From contig CM070874.1 in the NCBI GenBank assembly GCA_036365515.1, forward strand, positions 109,319,235-109,383,234: DNA of 64,000 nt, written 5' to 3'. The position numbers and the translations under genes were made by a program. Of this stretch, positions 50,322 to 63,980 are shown piece after piece. A model generated the notes under the pieces. That model was not told the DNA's origin and did not search any database. It was given only the letters and a program-made list of their open reading frames with translations. Origin of the DNA: Torymus aiolomorphi. Taxonomy: Eukaryota > Arthropoda > Insecta > Hymenoptera > Torymidae. The stretch's first letter is position 1. Each line of letters starts with the position of its first letter.

Positions 50322-52934
50322 AATAAGAACGACGACGTCTCCTCCCACTTGCGCGCCCCATAGTTCCTTCTCTTAGCGTCTGTCCTCGCTCGCTGTCGTC
50401 TCTTTTTCGCGGCGGCGGTAGCAGCCGTTCATCCCATTCCTTTATTCCGCTTCCTCCTGTATTTTCGGTCCAGTTTTCCAGAAAATTTTGCGACGCTTTG
50501 TTCTGCGCTGTTGGCGATTAATTTTTCGAGAGAAATTCTTTGTCGAAATCTTTTATCCGAAAAAGATATATAAGAATCCCGCAGAAAATAATGAAATTTC
50601 CAAAGTTCAAACTATGGGAATTTAAAAACGAAACTGTAGCTGCAGTAAGGCTCACGCAGTTAGAGAAATATTCAAAACTTCTTTTTAAAGTTTCGCGTAC
50701 TTTACGAGTTTATTCGAACTTTTATTTAAAGTGATTCTTGCAATAGTTATAGTTTAATACTTCTTATACTTCTTCACCATTATAATCTTTCTTCGTGAGA
50801 ATCTCAAAATTACGATACGTATTATTATTAAAAGTCTTATAACAATACTTCTTCTACAATTCTAAGATATACCAAACTGACAACTTCGATCTCGCATAAA
50901 TCACAAATTTGCCAACTATACACCATCTTTTGTAAAGACCTCCAAACCCGCCTCATTATATATCCGAATGACCCACAAATAAAAATCTCAAAAAAGCCCA
51001 TAACTCACAGACCAATTTTTCTCCAACCTCATCTCCCCTTCCCCTCCTCCTCCTCCCCTCCATACCGCCATCAAAAAACACTCCCGAAACCCTCGTAAAA
51101 TAAACACGTCGTACGTCTCCCTCCTCCTCCTTCACCGGAACGCATTCGCAGATCGTTTTAATTATAATCCGCGTCCCTCGCTCTCTCTCGCGCGCATGCA
51201 TACCTCCTGCACACACACACATGCTAAGCGAGCGCGACGCCCGCGTCCGGCTGCAGCAGCGGCAGCCTAAATTAAGACGTGTCGGGCCGAGTTAATTTGT
51301 GAGGGCGTGCGCTCTCTCTCTCTCTCACTCTCTCGCGTCTGTGTATGCCCGCGTTTGGGATCGCTTAATTAGACTCCACTCGCGGGGGGCTGACAGCCGT
51401 CATTTTTTTCGCCGAACGCCATGACGCGACGTTGGCGAGAGATTGGGATTTCTTTTTGCCGCGCGTGGGAGGATAGGAATGAGGTAGTTTTTCAGCGATT
51501 TTACAGGCCGTAATTGGCGGGGGTAATGGTATCGTCGAATTGGCCGTTGATTGGTGTAATGGAGCCAATTGCGCGCGGCCGCGGTAGTTTAGAGATGTAC
51601 TGGGAGATATTAATTAAATAAGGACGCATTGAGGGAATTGAGGGTTTTTTGTTCGCTGATGAACGGTTCTTTTGAGGAACAGGATATATGTTTTTGCTGC
51701 AGGCATAATGGCGTTGTAATTATGTACTATTGAGATAGTTGAAGAATTTGTTGTGAAAAAACTACGTTGTTTTCTTATATATACATTTGATAAATACCGA
51801 TACAATTAACGCAAACCGCTGAAAAATCTACAACCTTGTACCGTGTTATTATTAAACCATAACCCACGAAAAAGCTCATTAATCAAAAAATGTTAATTTC
51901 TCCATAAATCACGCGCCCATAAAGGCTCTTGACAACAATTAACGTCTCCTCGCTCAAACCCAGCGCATATATAAGTCCTCACCCATCCCGCGCATACAGA
52001 ACGAATTCAACAATAAATTAATTTTACAGTTCATTCGTACATACGGGGAGTAATAAAGCTCCATATACATTTTTGATCAACGCGACTAATTATGCCCGGC
52101 CGATAAGAGACGTGGCCGGTAAATCTCTCCCCGGCATTTTTATAAACTCGTCGTAATTCCTCGCGTAAGAACATAATCGCGGCCGCGCGCTTGTATATAT
52201 ATATCACGCGTGCTCGCGGAGGACCATTTTTACATGCGCCTAATGAACCAGTTTAACCTCTCCCCCGCCCTCCGTTCGCTTGCACTATCAACTCGCATAA
52301 ATCAATGTAAAATATCATACGCACACGCGGGGGGTTTTTTTCCTTTTTTTCCCTTTTGCGCGCGATGCTCGGCCATTAATTCCTGGTAGGGCCTTCGACG
52401 AAATTTGCACGCCTGGCCAAATAAATTCAAATTCAATATAACTGCCGAGCAAATAAACGGCACGCGGCTGAGAGAGATAAGTCGCGCATGGGGCAGACGA
52501 AGAAACGCAAAGTGCGCAGAGGAGGTAGCCGCGAAGATGCTAATTTCGAATTGGATTTCCAGCGGTTGTTCCGCCGCGTGCATTAAGCTTTTTTTTAGCG
52601 CGCGAGCGGATGTTAATTCTTAATTGCCTCTGGCGTGGAATTATTGTGCTGGGTGCGGGTTTATTTGGATTGCGTTTATTAGAGCGCTAATAGTCTGTGT
52701 ATGTATGTGTGCGCGCGTACTATTTTCAGGCCACGGGAGAGTTGATTATTTAAGAGTGTTTTTAACACTTGGCAATTACGCGATTGTAACTCTCTAATTG
52801 CTTGCATATACGACAGTATAACAGAACTGCAAGATTTACTTGATCCACTTTCGCTATTTTAACTTCTGTTTTTTCTTTTAAAGTAGAATATAGTTCATAA
52901 AACTTTAAAATAAATCAATAGTCAGCGCTTTTTA

Positions 52935-53161
52935 ATGGGTCTGAACTTTGTATCGTTGGAATGCAACGAAATAATATTTTACAATTAATTAAAGTGACTA
53001 GACAGTAATCATTTTTATCTAAATCTTTTTCATTAAGTTATTTTTTACTATAAAATACTATAAATCTTCAGGTGAAACCAAAATTAATCAATATACCGTG
53101 AAGTAAGATACATTTTTTTTTTCATTTTGTTGCACTCCAACGTTGCAAACTTCAGACCCAT
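52935..53161. mobile_element. 227-bp MITE with ~37-bp terminal inverted repeats
   Basis: The left end ATGGGTCTGAACTTTG (52935 on) and right end CAAACTTCAGACCCAT (ending 53161) are inverted repeats extending about 37 bases with a handful of mismatches, through TTGGA-TGCAAC. The flanks read GCTTTTTA on the left and GCTTTTTTA on the right, an imperfect 8-10 base target duplication. That size suits MULE (9-10 bp) or hAT (8 bp) elements. No coding capacity, so it is non-autonomous. Confidence 0.7.
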
Positions 53162-54740
53162 GCTTTTTTAATCATTTTCATTCTTCATTCATTCTCATTG
53201 AAACCCTGCATTGATTATTCTTTGTTACGACTGTTATACTTGATATTTAACCAAAACTATGCAAAGGTAGTTTAATTCCTTTCCTAAATTGCTCTATAAT
53301 AATCAAAACTAAATAAATCCAAATTCACCCTGTACACCGAATTCTCCTTCGTGTCACAACGCAAGACTTTTTGCCTCTCTCGAAATCTCGCATTCTCCTC
53401 TAAACCCCGAACAAAAAAAAAAGAAAAGAAAAACGAAACTAACGGCGTCTGCCGCAACATCAGGCTACCGAAAAAACCTCTATAGTCGCGCAGCCTCCGA
53501 GTTTTCAAAAGCCCGGCCAGACAGGTATATACACACACACATACTTATATACGATCCCAGATGCCGTATTTCACATTAGCACGCGCGCCGCCACTGCAGT
53601 CAGCTGGTGCGGCCAGCGAGAGACAACACCTTGCGCCCTAGTCTGCAACGATTTTCGGGCCCTGATGTTTGCGCGTGCGGTTTCTAGAAGGGACTATACT
53701 CCTAACTGTGGCTTAGAATTGAATTTTCATATATCTCAGAAAATAGTGCTCGACCCCGTTTCTAAGAGCCGCGGTGCGGATTTACCGTGTTTTGTCCGCA
53801 TTGTTATCGCTCCGCGCGCGCTTTAACTCTCATACCCTCCACCTCTGCATCTTTTACGAAGATGAAGCTGGCGTGTATACATATATATATACGCGCAGTG
53901 TAATCTCAAAATATTTTCCCGCGAGCGCGTGATGCATTTTTACCTCACTCCCCACGTCCAAATTCACTTGCGAATTCATAAACGCGCCGCGCGCGCGTGT
54001 CCCACATACCTTAATCCCTCGTTCTTTCTCTTTCTCCTCTTGCGCGAAACAAAGTCACTTTTTAATCGCCCTAATGCACCGCACGTGCGCCCTCTTCACT
54101 CTCCCCTACGTCTCTTCTCTCTCTTTCGCCCCTTCGAGCGAACATAAGTCTCCACTCGCGCGCTCGACTCTCGGGGCCGGATACATAAGTGCGCGCGCGC
54201 GCGCACATACCTGCAACGCGCGCGCGTTTTTTCGGCGGGATTTTCCGCGCCTCTCTCTCTCTCTCTTGCTCCGTGTGTTTATCTTGTCCCTTCGTTGTTC
54301 TTTGTTGGCCTCTTTTTCTCTGTCGCGCGGCTTTTGTGCGTGATTCAGTGCGCTCGCGCACGAGGCGCGATAAAACACGCCGTAATTTCGCTTAATGATC
54401 TATCGGCTGTCGCGGGAATACTGACACGCGCGCGTATATACGGAGAGAAAGAGACAAGGCGATACGGTGTGTGTGCGAGCGCGCGGGGAGAGAATAAAAT
54501 GTAGGCGACACGCGTGGCGGCGAACGCGCGGGGTTGGGAAAGGAGAGAGAGAGACAATGTGTCGTGGTGCTTTGTTTTTACAGGATTTGAATGATTTATG
54601 TATATGCGATCGTGGACGCCTTTTTTTACTATGTAGTGGAGAAAAATTTTAGCGTTGATTGTGATAAAAGCCGTAAAAACTATATTTTGTACACTGTTAA
54701 TTTATGATTTATTGTATTTGATGGACGGTTTTTTAAATAA
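53162..54740. other. Intronic DNA before ratchet point 2
   Basis: No gene found. A G-poor ramp covers 53280-53540. At 53590-53830 there is a GC-balanced, low-repeat stretch unlike its surroundings, followed by CGCG-rich and CT-rich sequence at 53920-54360 and GA-rich sequence to 54560. It ends in T-rich sequence leading to the ratchet acceptor. Confidence 0.5.
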
Positions 54741-54768
54741 ATATCTTTGTTTTGTGTTTTAGGTAAGC
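54741..54768 (+). promoter_or_regulatory. Recursive splice site (ratchet point 2)
   Basis: The tract atctttgttttgtgttttag ends at 54762 and is joined directly to GTAAGC at 54763. The acceptor is T-rich with TAG, slightly less ideal than ratchet point 1. It lies 18.6 kb after that site, splitting the intron into segments of 33.7 and 18.6 kb plus a remainder beyond 54.8 kb. Confidence 0.62.
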
Positions 54769-54808
54769 ATTGGGCTTCACGCATAAATTTATATATAGCA
54801 GTATCTCG
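54763..54808 (+). other. Candidate 46-nt RS-exon after ratchet point 2
   Basis: A downstream donor GTAAGC at 54809 (after TATCTCG) repeats the first six bases of the ratchet donor. The 46 nt between would be a cryptic exon. Joined to the signal-peptide exon in phase 1 it has no stop, but 46 is not a multiple of three, so it would shift the downstream frame. Confidence 0.3.
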
Positions 54809-55359
54809 GTAAGCCAAAAAGTCCATCACGTATTTGAATTTTCATCAACATCTGTTTCTTCAATGAAAAGAAAAATATTATAAAAGATTTGCTCAAGCCA
54901 TTTGCTAAATCAAACTTTTTCTCTTAAAAAAGTTTCGTATAATATTTCCTTTGGTATACTACATATGTACCGCGTGCACATTCTCTTTTAATAAAAATCG
55001 TATAAATCTTATCAAAAAAACTTTCTTCATAAAAACGAAGCAGCCTCCACTGCTTTCCAAAGAACTGTCCGAAAATTAAAATAGAGCCATCCAATCGACC
55101 AGTAAAGAAAAAAAATCACTGCCCAATCCCAATACCTCGTGTTATTTACCTCGCGTATACGGACGGCCGGCAACTGATCCTGACAATAATAACAACACAC
55201 CATAGCTTTCATCTAAAAAAAAAAAAGGACCCGGAAAAAAGGACCTCACCCATATTATATACACCTATACTATACGTGTGTGTACGTGCAGAGTAAATCA
55301 TCGACGCGGATCGTTCGACAAAGAGTCTTTATCGCGCGGCGATGACGATAAATCAGCTG

Positions 55360-55362
<3 letters not shown>

Positions 55363-55391
<29 letters not shown>
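55363..55391. repeat. (CT)n microsatellite
   Basis: About 14 CT units. Confidence 0.95.
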
Positions 55392-55393
<2 letters not shown>

Positions 55394-55469
55394 CTCATCC
55401 GCCGGAATCCCGGATTCTCACGCGCGCGCGTGTGCGAAGGCGGCGCTTTTCTTTCTCCGTGGCTGCGCG

Positions 55470-55525
55470 CGCACACACGCACACACACACACACACATAC
55501 GTACCTACGTACGTACGTACGTACG
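55470..55525. repeat. (CA)n followed by (TACG)n
   Basis: A CGCACACA-type run to 55497 followed by about five TACG units at 55505-55525, a locally palindromic tetranucleotide. Confidence 0.9.
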
Positions 55526-56157
55526 GCGTGATTCATATAAGGAGAAGAGATTCTCTCCGCGGGATTCTTCCTCGTTCGGAGTGTCTTCGCATCGAGGGGC
55601 GATAAATTTCGAATAATTCGCGCCTGCGCGTAGGTATATATGTATACGTGCATATATGTATACACATATATACGTGTGCGTATATATTATATACGTTTCC
55701 CGGCAGCAGCAGCGGCGGCGACGCAGTCCCCTCGGCGCACGTCGCGCGGGCCTTATTTATTTATTCATTGTGCTATAAGTGAACCATATTGGAATTTATA
55801 CGTTCGCGGAAACAATCGCTTTTATATGCCGATTTTTGCCCTCCCGCGCACGCCTGCATATACACACGAGATGGGGCGCACAGATATATACTTCGCGCGA
55901 ATAATTTGTGCGGCGGATTTGTGTGTGTATTTTAAAGATTTCACGCGCGAGTCCGTGCATGTGTGTATACGTATCGAGAATTGAAAGTAATGATTGACTC
56001 GTATCGAAATGCAATTATCCATGAGTGTCCGCAGTGTCGCGCCGCGTTTATTATTCACCTCAGGGGTATTGTATTCGGGTGAGCGCGTGCGGAGATCGAG
56101 GGAAAAAAAGATGGTCGCGACATCGGCTGGTGCATCTTTGATGACTTTTGCATTTCG

Positions 56158-56160
<3 letters not shown>

Positions 56161-56230
<70 letters not shown>
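56161..56230. repeat. (CT)n microsatellite, 70 bp
   Basis: Thirty-five uninterrupted CT units. Confidence 0.97.
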
Positions 56231-56233
<3 letters not shown>

Positions 56234-56369
56234 CGAGGAGGTTTTGGCTCGTGTGGATTCGAGATTACCTTTTAAGGAGCTAGTAGAATGAATTTATACG
56301 TTCAAAATAATTCACGGTGAAATCTTTATGACGACGGGCTTTTTGAAAATAACTCGCGCTCGTTGCTTG

Positions 56370-56371
<2 letters not shown>

Positions 56372-56407
<36 letters not shown>
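56372..56407. repeat. (CT)n microsatellite
   Basis: About 18 CT units, 140 bases after the previous array. Confidence 0.95.
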
Positions 56408-56409
<2 letters not shown>

Positions 56410-59400
56410 CAGGCTGTCTGGGACGTATAGTCTTTTACTTTGTCGTCTAGACCGTTTACTTATTCATCGCGTCGACGATGAATTATTCATTTCACCTTAT
56501 ATCACTTTAAACTTTATTTTAAAATATTTTCACCCTGCGCTGCGGCTCGCTGCTGCATCGGCGCGATCGTATATCGATGTGTTTTAGAAATATATATACG
56601 CGAAATCGTATATTTATGATGCTTTCGCGATAATTTGATTCTGGCATCGATATTTTAATTGCGTACCGGCCGATGCCCCGTTAATAAATATACGTATTGT
56701 TGAATTGTTAAGTTTAAAGATGAAATTAATGTTATAATAAATAATGTTATTTGATGAACAATGCAATCAATAGCACAACAATTATAATTAAACAAAATAT
56801 CGGGTTTCATAACAATTATTACATAAAATTTATTCATAACGCTTAATAAATGTTTCTCGTATATTATTGTCTTCTGTTAAAAAGTCAACACCGTCAATGT
56901 TAAAACTTCCATGCTCACAAATTACAACATGACTGTATATAAAAATCTTCCTCGTTAGAACAGTCACTTTAAGAAACCCAACAATCTAATGAGAATCAAC
57001 GAACCTTCCCTCCACAAAATATCTTTGTCATATCTTCCAATAATTTACCATGCACCAATAACACTTCCCAAACAAAATCCGCGAACCTTTCTTCGCAAAG
57101 CTTTCATCTGTGATAAACGACTTGCCAAAGTCGCAATTAACACATCGACCGCAGAGTCGTCTCTCTCTTCTCGCGAAGCGACGATCAGCCACCGGTCGCA
57201 CAAAAAAAAAATTTTCACCTGATTGAAAGAACCTCTCGAGCGGCGCTTTTCCCCCGCCAGTCAATGCGCACAATATCGGAAATAAAGATCAAAAGCCGGG
57301 CTGAAAAAAAAAAGAAGTCGTGAGCCTCTCCTCCTCCGCGTCGACGACGAGGCGTTAGTACTGCCGTGCTACCGCGATTTTTTCGTCTCCCCCACTCTCT
57401 CCTCGTTTTTTTCGGGTCAAAGCACCCGGAGGCTCGTGTTTTGCCCTCCCCTCTCTTCCCGCGTTTTTTTGTAAAGGCGGGCGCGCTGCAGGGCGAGTGT
57501 AGGAGAAGGAGACGGAGAAGAAACCCAACTGGAAATTTTCCTGTTTTTTTCCGCGTAGAGCTGTTTTTCCGTTGTTTAATCAGCGCTCGCTGACAGGTGA
57601 TGTGTTTGGAAAGAAGGAGGAGGAGGATTTTTCGGAATTCCTTTGGTGGTAGGGAGAGTGAGTCTTTTTACGCGTTTAATTGGGAGTAAAGTGACGAGGG
57701 GCCACGGCTGCTGCTGCGGGCGATAATCTCCTATTTTCAGGCCAGGGGAGTGTAGTAGCCCGCTCTCGGCGTATTTTCAAATAAACGCCCGCGTGTTTGT
57801 TGTCCCCACGGTGTCTATTTAAAGTGGCGTTAATTTATTCCTATGGTGCTTTATCTTTTGAGGGAATACTGTGTGTGTGTGCGTTGGAGAGATATGCGAT
57901 GTTTGGAGGTTGTTGGTGGCAAGATTGATTGAGCCAATTTTTAATTGTGTGTTGTTCGGAGTGCAGGGATGTCTAAATAGCACTTAAGAGGTGACGCTCT
58001 CACGAGTGTCTCGTGTCATCTTTTGAAAAATTTATGCGATTATTATTCATTCGTAGGGAAAGTATAATTTAAACGTTAATTTGAATCTTATTGCGAAATG
58101 CGAATTTGCAATAGTTTGTTTTGAACCTCTTATTTGAGAAGGTATATAAATTGCGCAATTTTTGTTTGCACGCTGTTTCTTTTGAAGTTTGGAAAACTAA
58201 TACACTTTGGCCAAACATTTGAAATATAAGAGGATTAAAGAGCGGCTTTCTTTAATTTTATTTATAAACGTTGCGTATCAATTCTTGATTCAGTGTATTA
58301 TCAGATTATTTTCTCAGAATACACGCGAAGGATACAATGACATTAAGATATCTCTTCCGAAATAGAAATACATATTTTCGTAATTCGGTTAATACCAGCT
58401 TATAATATATACCACGATAAATTTTCCTCTGAAATTTCACCTTATAACAAATCTATATTTAAAATTTCCAAAAACATATCCACTACTTCTCAAATTCACA
58501 CCCATCCGAAATCCGCCGCGCTGATTCATCAGATCGAAAAAACAGACAATCCTCGCAAATTCTCTCCCCTTCCAAATCCTATCCTCCCATTCTATTCTCG
58601 ACTCTCTACTACACCGCACACCTCCTCACAAAAAGGAGCGCCAAAAAGCGGAGGGAGTCGACGTACAGGATTCCCGTCACCTTTCTCGTCGCCGCGGCAA
58701 CTTAATTAATCTCCTGCACCTCCTCTCTCCGGCCAAAAAAGGAGGACCACCGGCTACACACACACACTCGTCCGGCAAAAGTCGGCACGACGACAAGGAC
58801 ACGTGGCGCGCACGTGCGCGAAGAAGGATCCTCCCTCTTTCTCTCTCACTCGCTCGCCCGGCGGAAGGAGTCGTGACGAGAAATCGATAAATCGTGCTCC
58901 GGACCCCGAAAATCGCGTAGACGTGTGTAACGTATACGTATATATGTGTAAAGATTTACGAGAGAGACGAGGAGGAAGAGGAGGAGGAGGAGAAGAATAG
59001 TCGCTGATTGTGATACGCGCGTATTCTGGTACAATGTGGGATGAAAATTTAACGCCGAGATTGATTTCGGCTAATTATTTTTTGCCCTTAGACAGAGAGA
59101 AAGGGAGATGGAGGAGGGATCGACCTAAATTAGGATTATTTATGGCGCCGAGAGAGGGAGAGAGAGAGAGAGGGAGTCCAAGTTTTCTCCACGAGAGAAA
59201 GAGAGCGAGGCCGTGATTAATGTAATGGCGGGACGCGCGGCGATTATGGGTGGCGGGAAAACAACTTTTTTCGCCAACGAGAAAGAGAGAGAGAGAGTAT
59301 ATCAGTTGGCAGTTTGACCTAAATTTTATTGGGGAGAGAGAAAGAGAAAAATGATTAGGGGAGTTTTTAGTTGGCAAAAATGGTCACATAATTTCACGTA

Positions 59401-59883
59401 ATTTATATCGAGTGCATGCGGGGGCGCGCAGTGCCGTCGCCTTATCAAACTGTCGTTGTGATTTTCCGAATCGTTTAACGTCGCGCGCGCGTTCGAAAAA
59501 CTTCCTTTAGTATAGTACGTGAGCGCGGAGCTTTTTTTACTCTCCAAGGAGAGCTGCGCCCTCGTGGAAATTCGCGTTAAGAAGGGAGGAAGCGAATCGT
59601 TGACTTGAATCTCTTAAAAATGAAGAGCGCCTGACGATGATGTAATATACTACTACAAATTCACTCCGAGAAGCGCGCGTCGGCGCCTAGCATAGCATAG
59701 CTCTTTCTCTCTCTCTTGCTCTTGCTCTTACAAAGTGTATATATCTGTAAAGCAATTTTACAAGCATTCGCTGAGCGTAGAGGCACCAGGGTCGAAGGGG
59801 GAATTACATTTTTACTGTTATTACAAAAGCTGCTGTAAAGAGTCGCGCGCCGGAATATATAAAGGATCGCGCCGTGATGGAGA

Positions 59884-59951
<68 letters not shown>
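59884..59951. repeat. (GA)n microsatellite
   Basis: A 68-base GA array with GGG and AAA interruptions. Confidence 0.95.
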
Positions 59952-59952
<1 letters not shown>

Positions 59953-60522
59953 AGTTTCTTCGCGTAATAACGTTTCCCTAACTGTTAATTTTAAATTGGA
60001 GTAGTGTTCTAAATGAAATTGGCTTCGAAATACGCGCGTGGAACGAGGTTCTAACAAGGTTAATACATTAGATATAAAATGCGCGTGGAAATAGATTGTT
60101 CTCAACGATTTAAGAAAACACAATAATTACAAAATCATTTTCCCTTCTATCGGAAGCTCCAAAGCTTTACTTTAGCCATTGTACCGTTCCACATACATGC
60201 GTTGTCATTTACAAGCACAATGGCATGCACACACGCACGCAGAGGCAGAATAGTAATATCCTATCGCTTTTTTCATAAAAATATAGAAACATCTACAAAT
60301 TAATATATACATATATACATATTGCTCGAAACAAGGAATAACAGTAAACCGTCGCACTCGGGAGCGCCGCACTGGCTCTCATGTGTGTAAAAATCGCCGG
60401 GATTCCCAGCCATATCCCCCCTCCCAACAACGTTCCCTAAAAGCAATGTTTTTCAACAAAACTTAAACAAACTGCTCTTTCGCGCCGGCCTTTCTCGCGC
60501 GTTTTTGCCATTTTCACTTTTC

Positions 60523-60525
<3 letters not shown>

Positions 60526-60556
<31 letters not shown>

Positions 60557-60563
60557 CTCTCTC

Positions 60564-60605
<42 letters not shown>

Positions 60606-60616
60606 TCTCTCTCTCT
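60526..60616. repeat. (CT)n microsatellite, interrupted
   Basis: A 91-base CT array broken by single G, CC and A changes. A second (CT)n lies at 60714-60738. Confidence 0.95.
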
Positions 60617-63600
60617 AGCGGAAGCGTAAAACGCGCGTGCACACCGGTCGTATAAGCAATGACACGAAACGACCGAACGTTACTCGCGAATCGTTTCGCA
60701 GCCTGGCAGCCAGTCTCTCTCTCTCTCTCTCTCTCTCTGTCTGGGTGGAACGACTCGTGGAAAAACGAGCAGCGCGACATTACGCGTGTAAAAGAGATTC
60801 CCCCGCGCTTTGATCCTCCGAATGAAGCATTTTTCGCCCTTCTCTCTCGCGTTTCTCTACGTCTACTTCTTTTTTTTTTTTTTTTTATTATTCTCTTGCT
60901 TCTCCCATATGTGTGTATATATACAGGCGCGCCGAAAGAGCTGTACATTTGCATGCGTACGGTGTATTTTTCTTTCGGGAAAATCTGACGCGCGTCATGT
61001 GTTCTCTCTTTGGACCCTCTAAACACTGTGTGTAGGAGAGAGAGAGAGAGAGTGAGAGGGAGAGTGGAGGATTCGAGAACATAATACGAGCGCCAGTGCC
61101 TGGGACGTGTGGTAGGCGAATGTACAGCTTAGCGCCCTTTGGTTATCTCTTTTTTTTTTTATTAAAACGAAAAAACGCATATATTTTTGCTAATAAAGAA
61201 GGATTTTACCGTGTACTTTTTTAGCCCGATTAATGTCATATAGACACGAATAATGTCCATGGGAATGTTCCTGTAATCAAACAGTAAATTTAACTGTTGT
61301 TTAATAATCATTATGATTATGCACGCTACATTATGAAGCACGCGGATAATGATCAAAAAGAAGTTCTCACAAACCTCGATACAGCGCCGCGTGTTTTGAT
61401 TGAAAGAAAATGATGATGTCTTAAGTATGTTTTAAGTGCTGACACAGTGGAACCGTTGTTTTCTCTCGCGGGGTCGCGTGGACGTATTTATCTTTAACAA
61501 AAAAAAGAGTCTGTTGAAGCGTTTAAGATTTTGTTTTGATTATGCCGCGCTCTTCTCCGGCGCGTTTAGCCTAAAACAACACATTATGTGATCCTCAGTT
61601 CATCAGGATGAGTTCCTTCTTATTTCAACACCTTTTTGTTGTACCGTTAGCATATGTATAGTTCCCATATGATGCAGGTCACACCCAGTTGATAATGGAG
61701 TATTTATGAAGGCTACATCGATTTTTTAAAACGCGACGGCGCGATGCTGTGGATTCGAGTCTATTAGAATCTTCGAACTGATCCTTATGAAAACATCGAT
61801 TTCCGTTCGAGTGTATTACTATATATTCAGACATGTTCTAGACTTACCGGAAATAGTTTTTACATCGTCAATTGAGTCTCTATTATAAACAATCCATATC
61901 TAAGATAAATTTTACATTATTTATAAATCATACGAAAAACTCGACAGAAATTTCCAGCAAACCCCCCTATAAATAGCCATAATTGTCATGTTATTTTGCT
62001 AATCTACCATCCTCCTTAAACTGCGTCGCTCAACTCGACAAACCCATCAATCATCATTACCCTCACTGCCACCTCAGCGATCTCGCCCACTTCGCAATAT
62101 CTCTCTCTCTCTCTTTCTCTCCTTCTCCCAACCCATATACACACTCTGCACCTACAGTCAGCTCTCTCGCATCCTTTTGAATCCCGTGAAATCAATGTGG
62201 GTGAACCCGAAAGGATAATCCACTCTCCATCCCCCTAACAGAAAATCAAAGCCTCCAACCTCCATTTCACACACATACACACACATAATTTTAGATCCCG
62301 ATCCCCGAGACCTCACGACAGTTTAAAATACTCCGAGCAACGTTCGCTCTGCTCCGTATCTCTTTCTCGCCGCTGCCGCCGCCACGGAAGTGTCGTATAT
62401 CATCGACTCTCAGCCTGACAGCCGTCGCATGCGCGCGCGCTCTGAAAAACTTGTTAACAAGCTGCTGGCGCGGCGAAAAAACGCGGCGCGCACGCGCGCG
62501 CGTGCCTTTTCAAGAGGCGGAAACGGGCCCTTTTTCAAATGCTTTGCGCGAAAGTCGTAGCAGCTGCCGGGCTCGGGAAATGGAGGAGTCGTGTGTGTAG
62601 GAGGAGGGTGTGCACTGTGTGTGTATGCGTGTGTGGAGAAAGTCAGATGGGTAGAGATAAATGAGCGGGAAGGGGCGAGGACGACGACGACGACTTGAGA
62701 ATGACGTAATTTTTGCTTTTGAGGGAGAGAATGAGGGTGTGTGGGTGGATTTTGAGGACTATTGTGGACAGTCGGGGAGGGTGGAGAGCCGAGGGAGTGG
62801 TTTGTTTTTCGGAAGACGATTTTTCAGATGATGGGCTCGTCGTTCGCTCTCGGACGAGTGCTTAATGTAAATCTATTAACGAGTAATGGACCGATACACG
62901 AAACGTATCTCCATTGTTGTAAGATAAGTATAAACATTGTAGGATGACACAGTTGACGGGGGTGTCTTAGCTATTTATGAAACAAATATTTCTGGAAATG
63001 CATCATTAATGTGCATTCATTCGCTACTCTGTTAAAGTATCTGTGGGCAATTATAAGCAAAGTCTCGTTGGAATAACTTTCATATATATATATATAGGTA
63101 CGAAAACTATTAACAGAGCATAAATCAGGAGACTACCTTCCCAGATCAAGTGGAATCCGACCTGACACAGCAGGGCCTATACGGAACACTTAAAATATCG
63201 CAGATCGTAAAGCATCTCAGTACACAACAAATTTATTAAATCCTTTCAACTCAATCCCTTCAGACGGGAGTGGACGGGGTTCCCCGACGAGTTTAAAAAT
63301 AAAGCGCGCCCGAGAATTAAAACTGGAAAAGTATCACTTTACCGATAAATGCTGTACATCGTTCTCTCTCTTACTCTCTCTCCCGCCGTTCTTTTATTTA
63401 TATCTAAAAGAGTGAGCCGCGAGGGCAGCTGCGGGAGAGAGAGGGCGATGCAGCGCGCGCACTCACACACGCGAGAAAGGTGCACGAGAGAGGAGGAGAA
63501 AAAAGAGGGGGCCGAAGCACCCATTGGATAATGAGGAAGTCTTTTATCGTCTTTGAAAAAGGAAGTCATCCGACGGATACCGGCTCGCTCGCTCTCGCTG

Positions 63601-63936
63601 CGTGAAGTGCCGCGCGCTCGCAGCGGGATCTTTAAAATCTCTCTCTTTCTCTCTTCGAGTGTTCCTCTCTCTCTCTCTCTTTTTCTCTTTCGTCTTTTTC
63701 CCTTTGTGAGCGATGAAAGGGAAGAGCGGTGCGGCAGCGTGATTCATACGGTTAGGTGAGATTGTATGATAGCTTTATTTTTTTCGCAATGGACTGACGC
63801 GCGCGCGGGCGCATCCTTACTGCTGAAAGAACATTACCAGTAAGAGAGAGAGAAAGAGAGGTTGAAAGGGATCGTCTCTCTCTCGGTGAAGGAGAAGAGG
63901 TTTTATTAGGTGTAGCGCGCGTGTAAGAAAGTCGTT

Positions 63937-63940
63937 TGAG

Positions 63941-63972
<32 letters not shown>

Positions 63973-63980
63973 TCTCTCTC
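63937..63980. repeat. (CT)n microsatellite at the window end
   Basis: CT array with CTTT interruptions in its last third. Confidence 0.95.

Larger units (their letters stand above)
46949..52934. other. Intronic islands and AT valleys, 46.9-52.9 kb
   Basis: No gene found. Valleys lie at 46960-47160, 47960-48540, 49340-49470, 49760-49960, 50700-50880 and 51780-51880. Left ramps include 47190-47400, 48540-48700, 50880-51180 and 51890-52310. Right ramps include 47650-47950, 49020-49340 and 51380-51700. The 50.3-kb island has a (CGA)n tract with GTCGAC palindromes. Confidence 0.55.

Noticed and set aside
53060..53078. CTTCAG joined to GTGAAA as a ratchet point
   Set aside because: Weak pyrimidine tract and weak donor, and it lies inside the 227-bp MITE.
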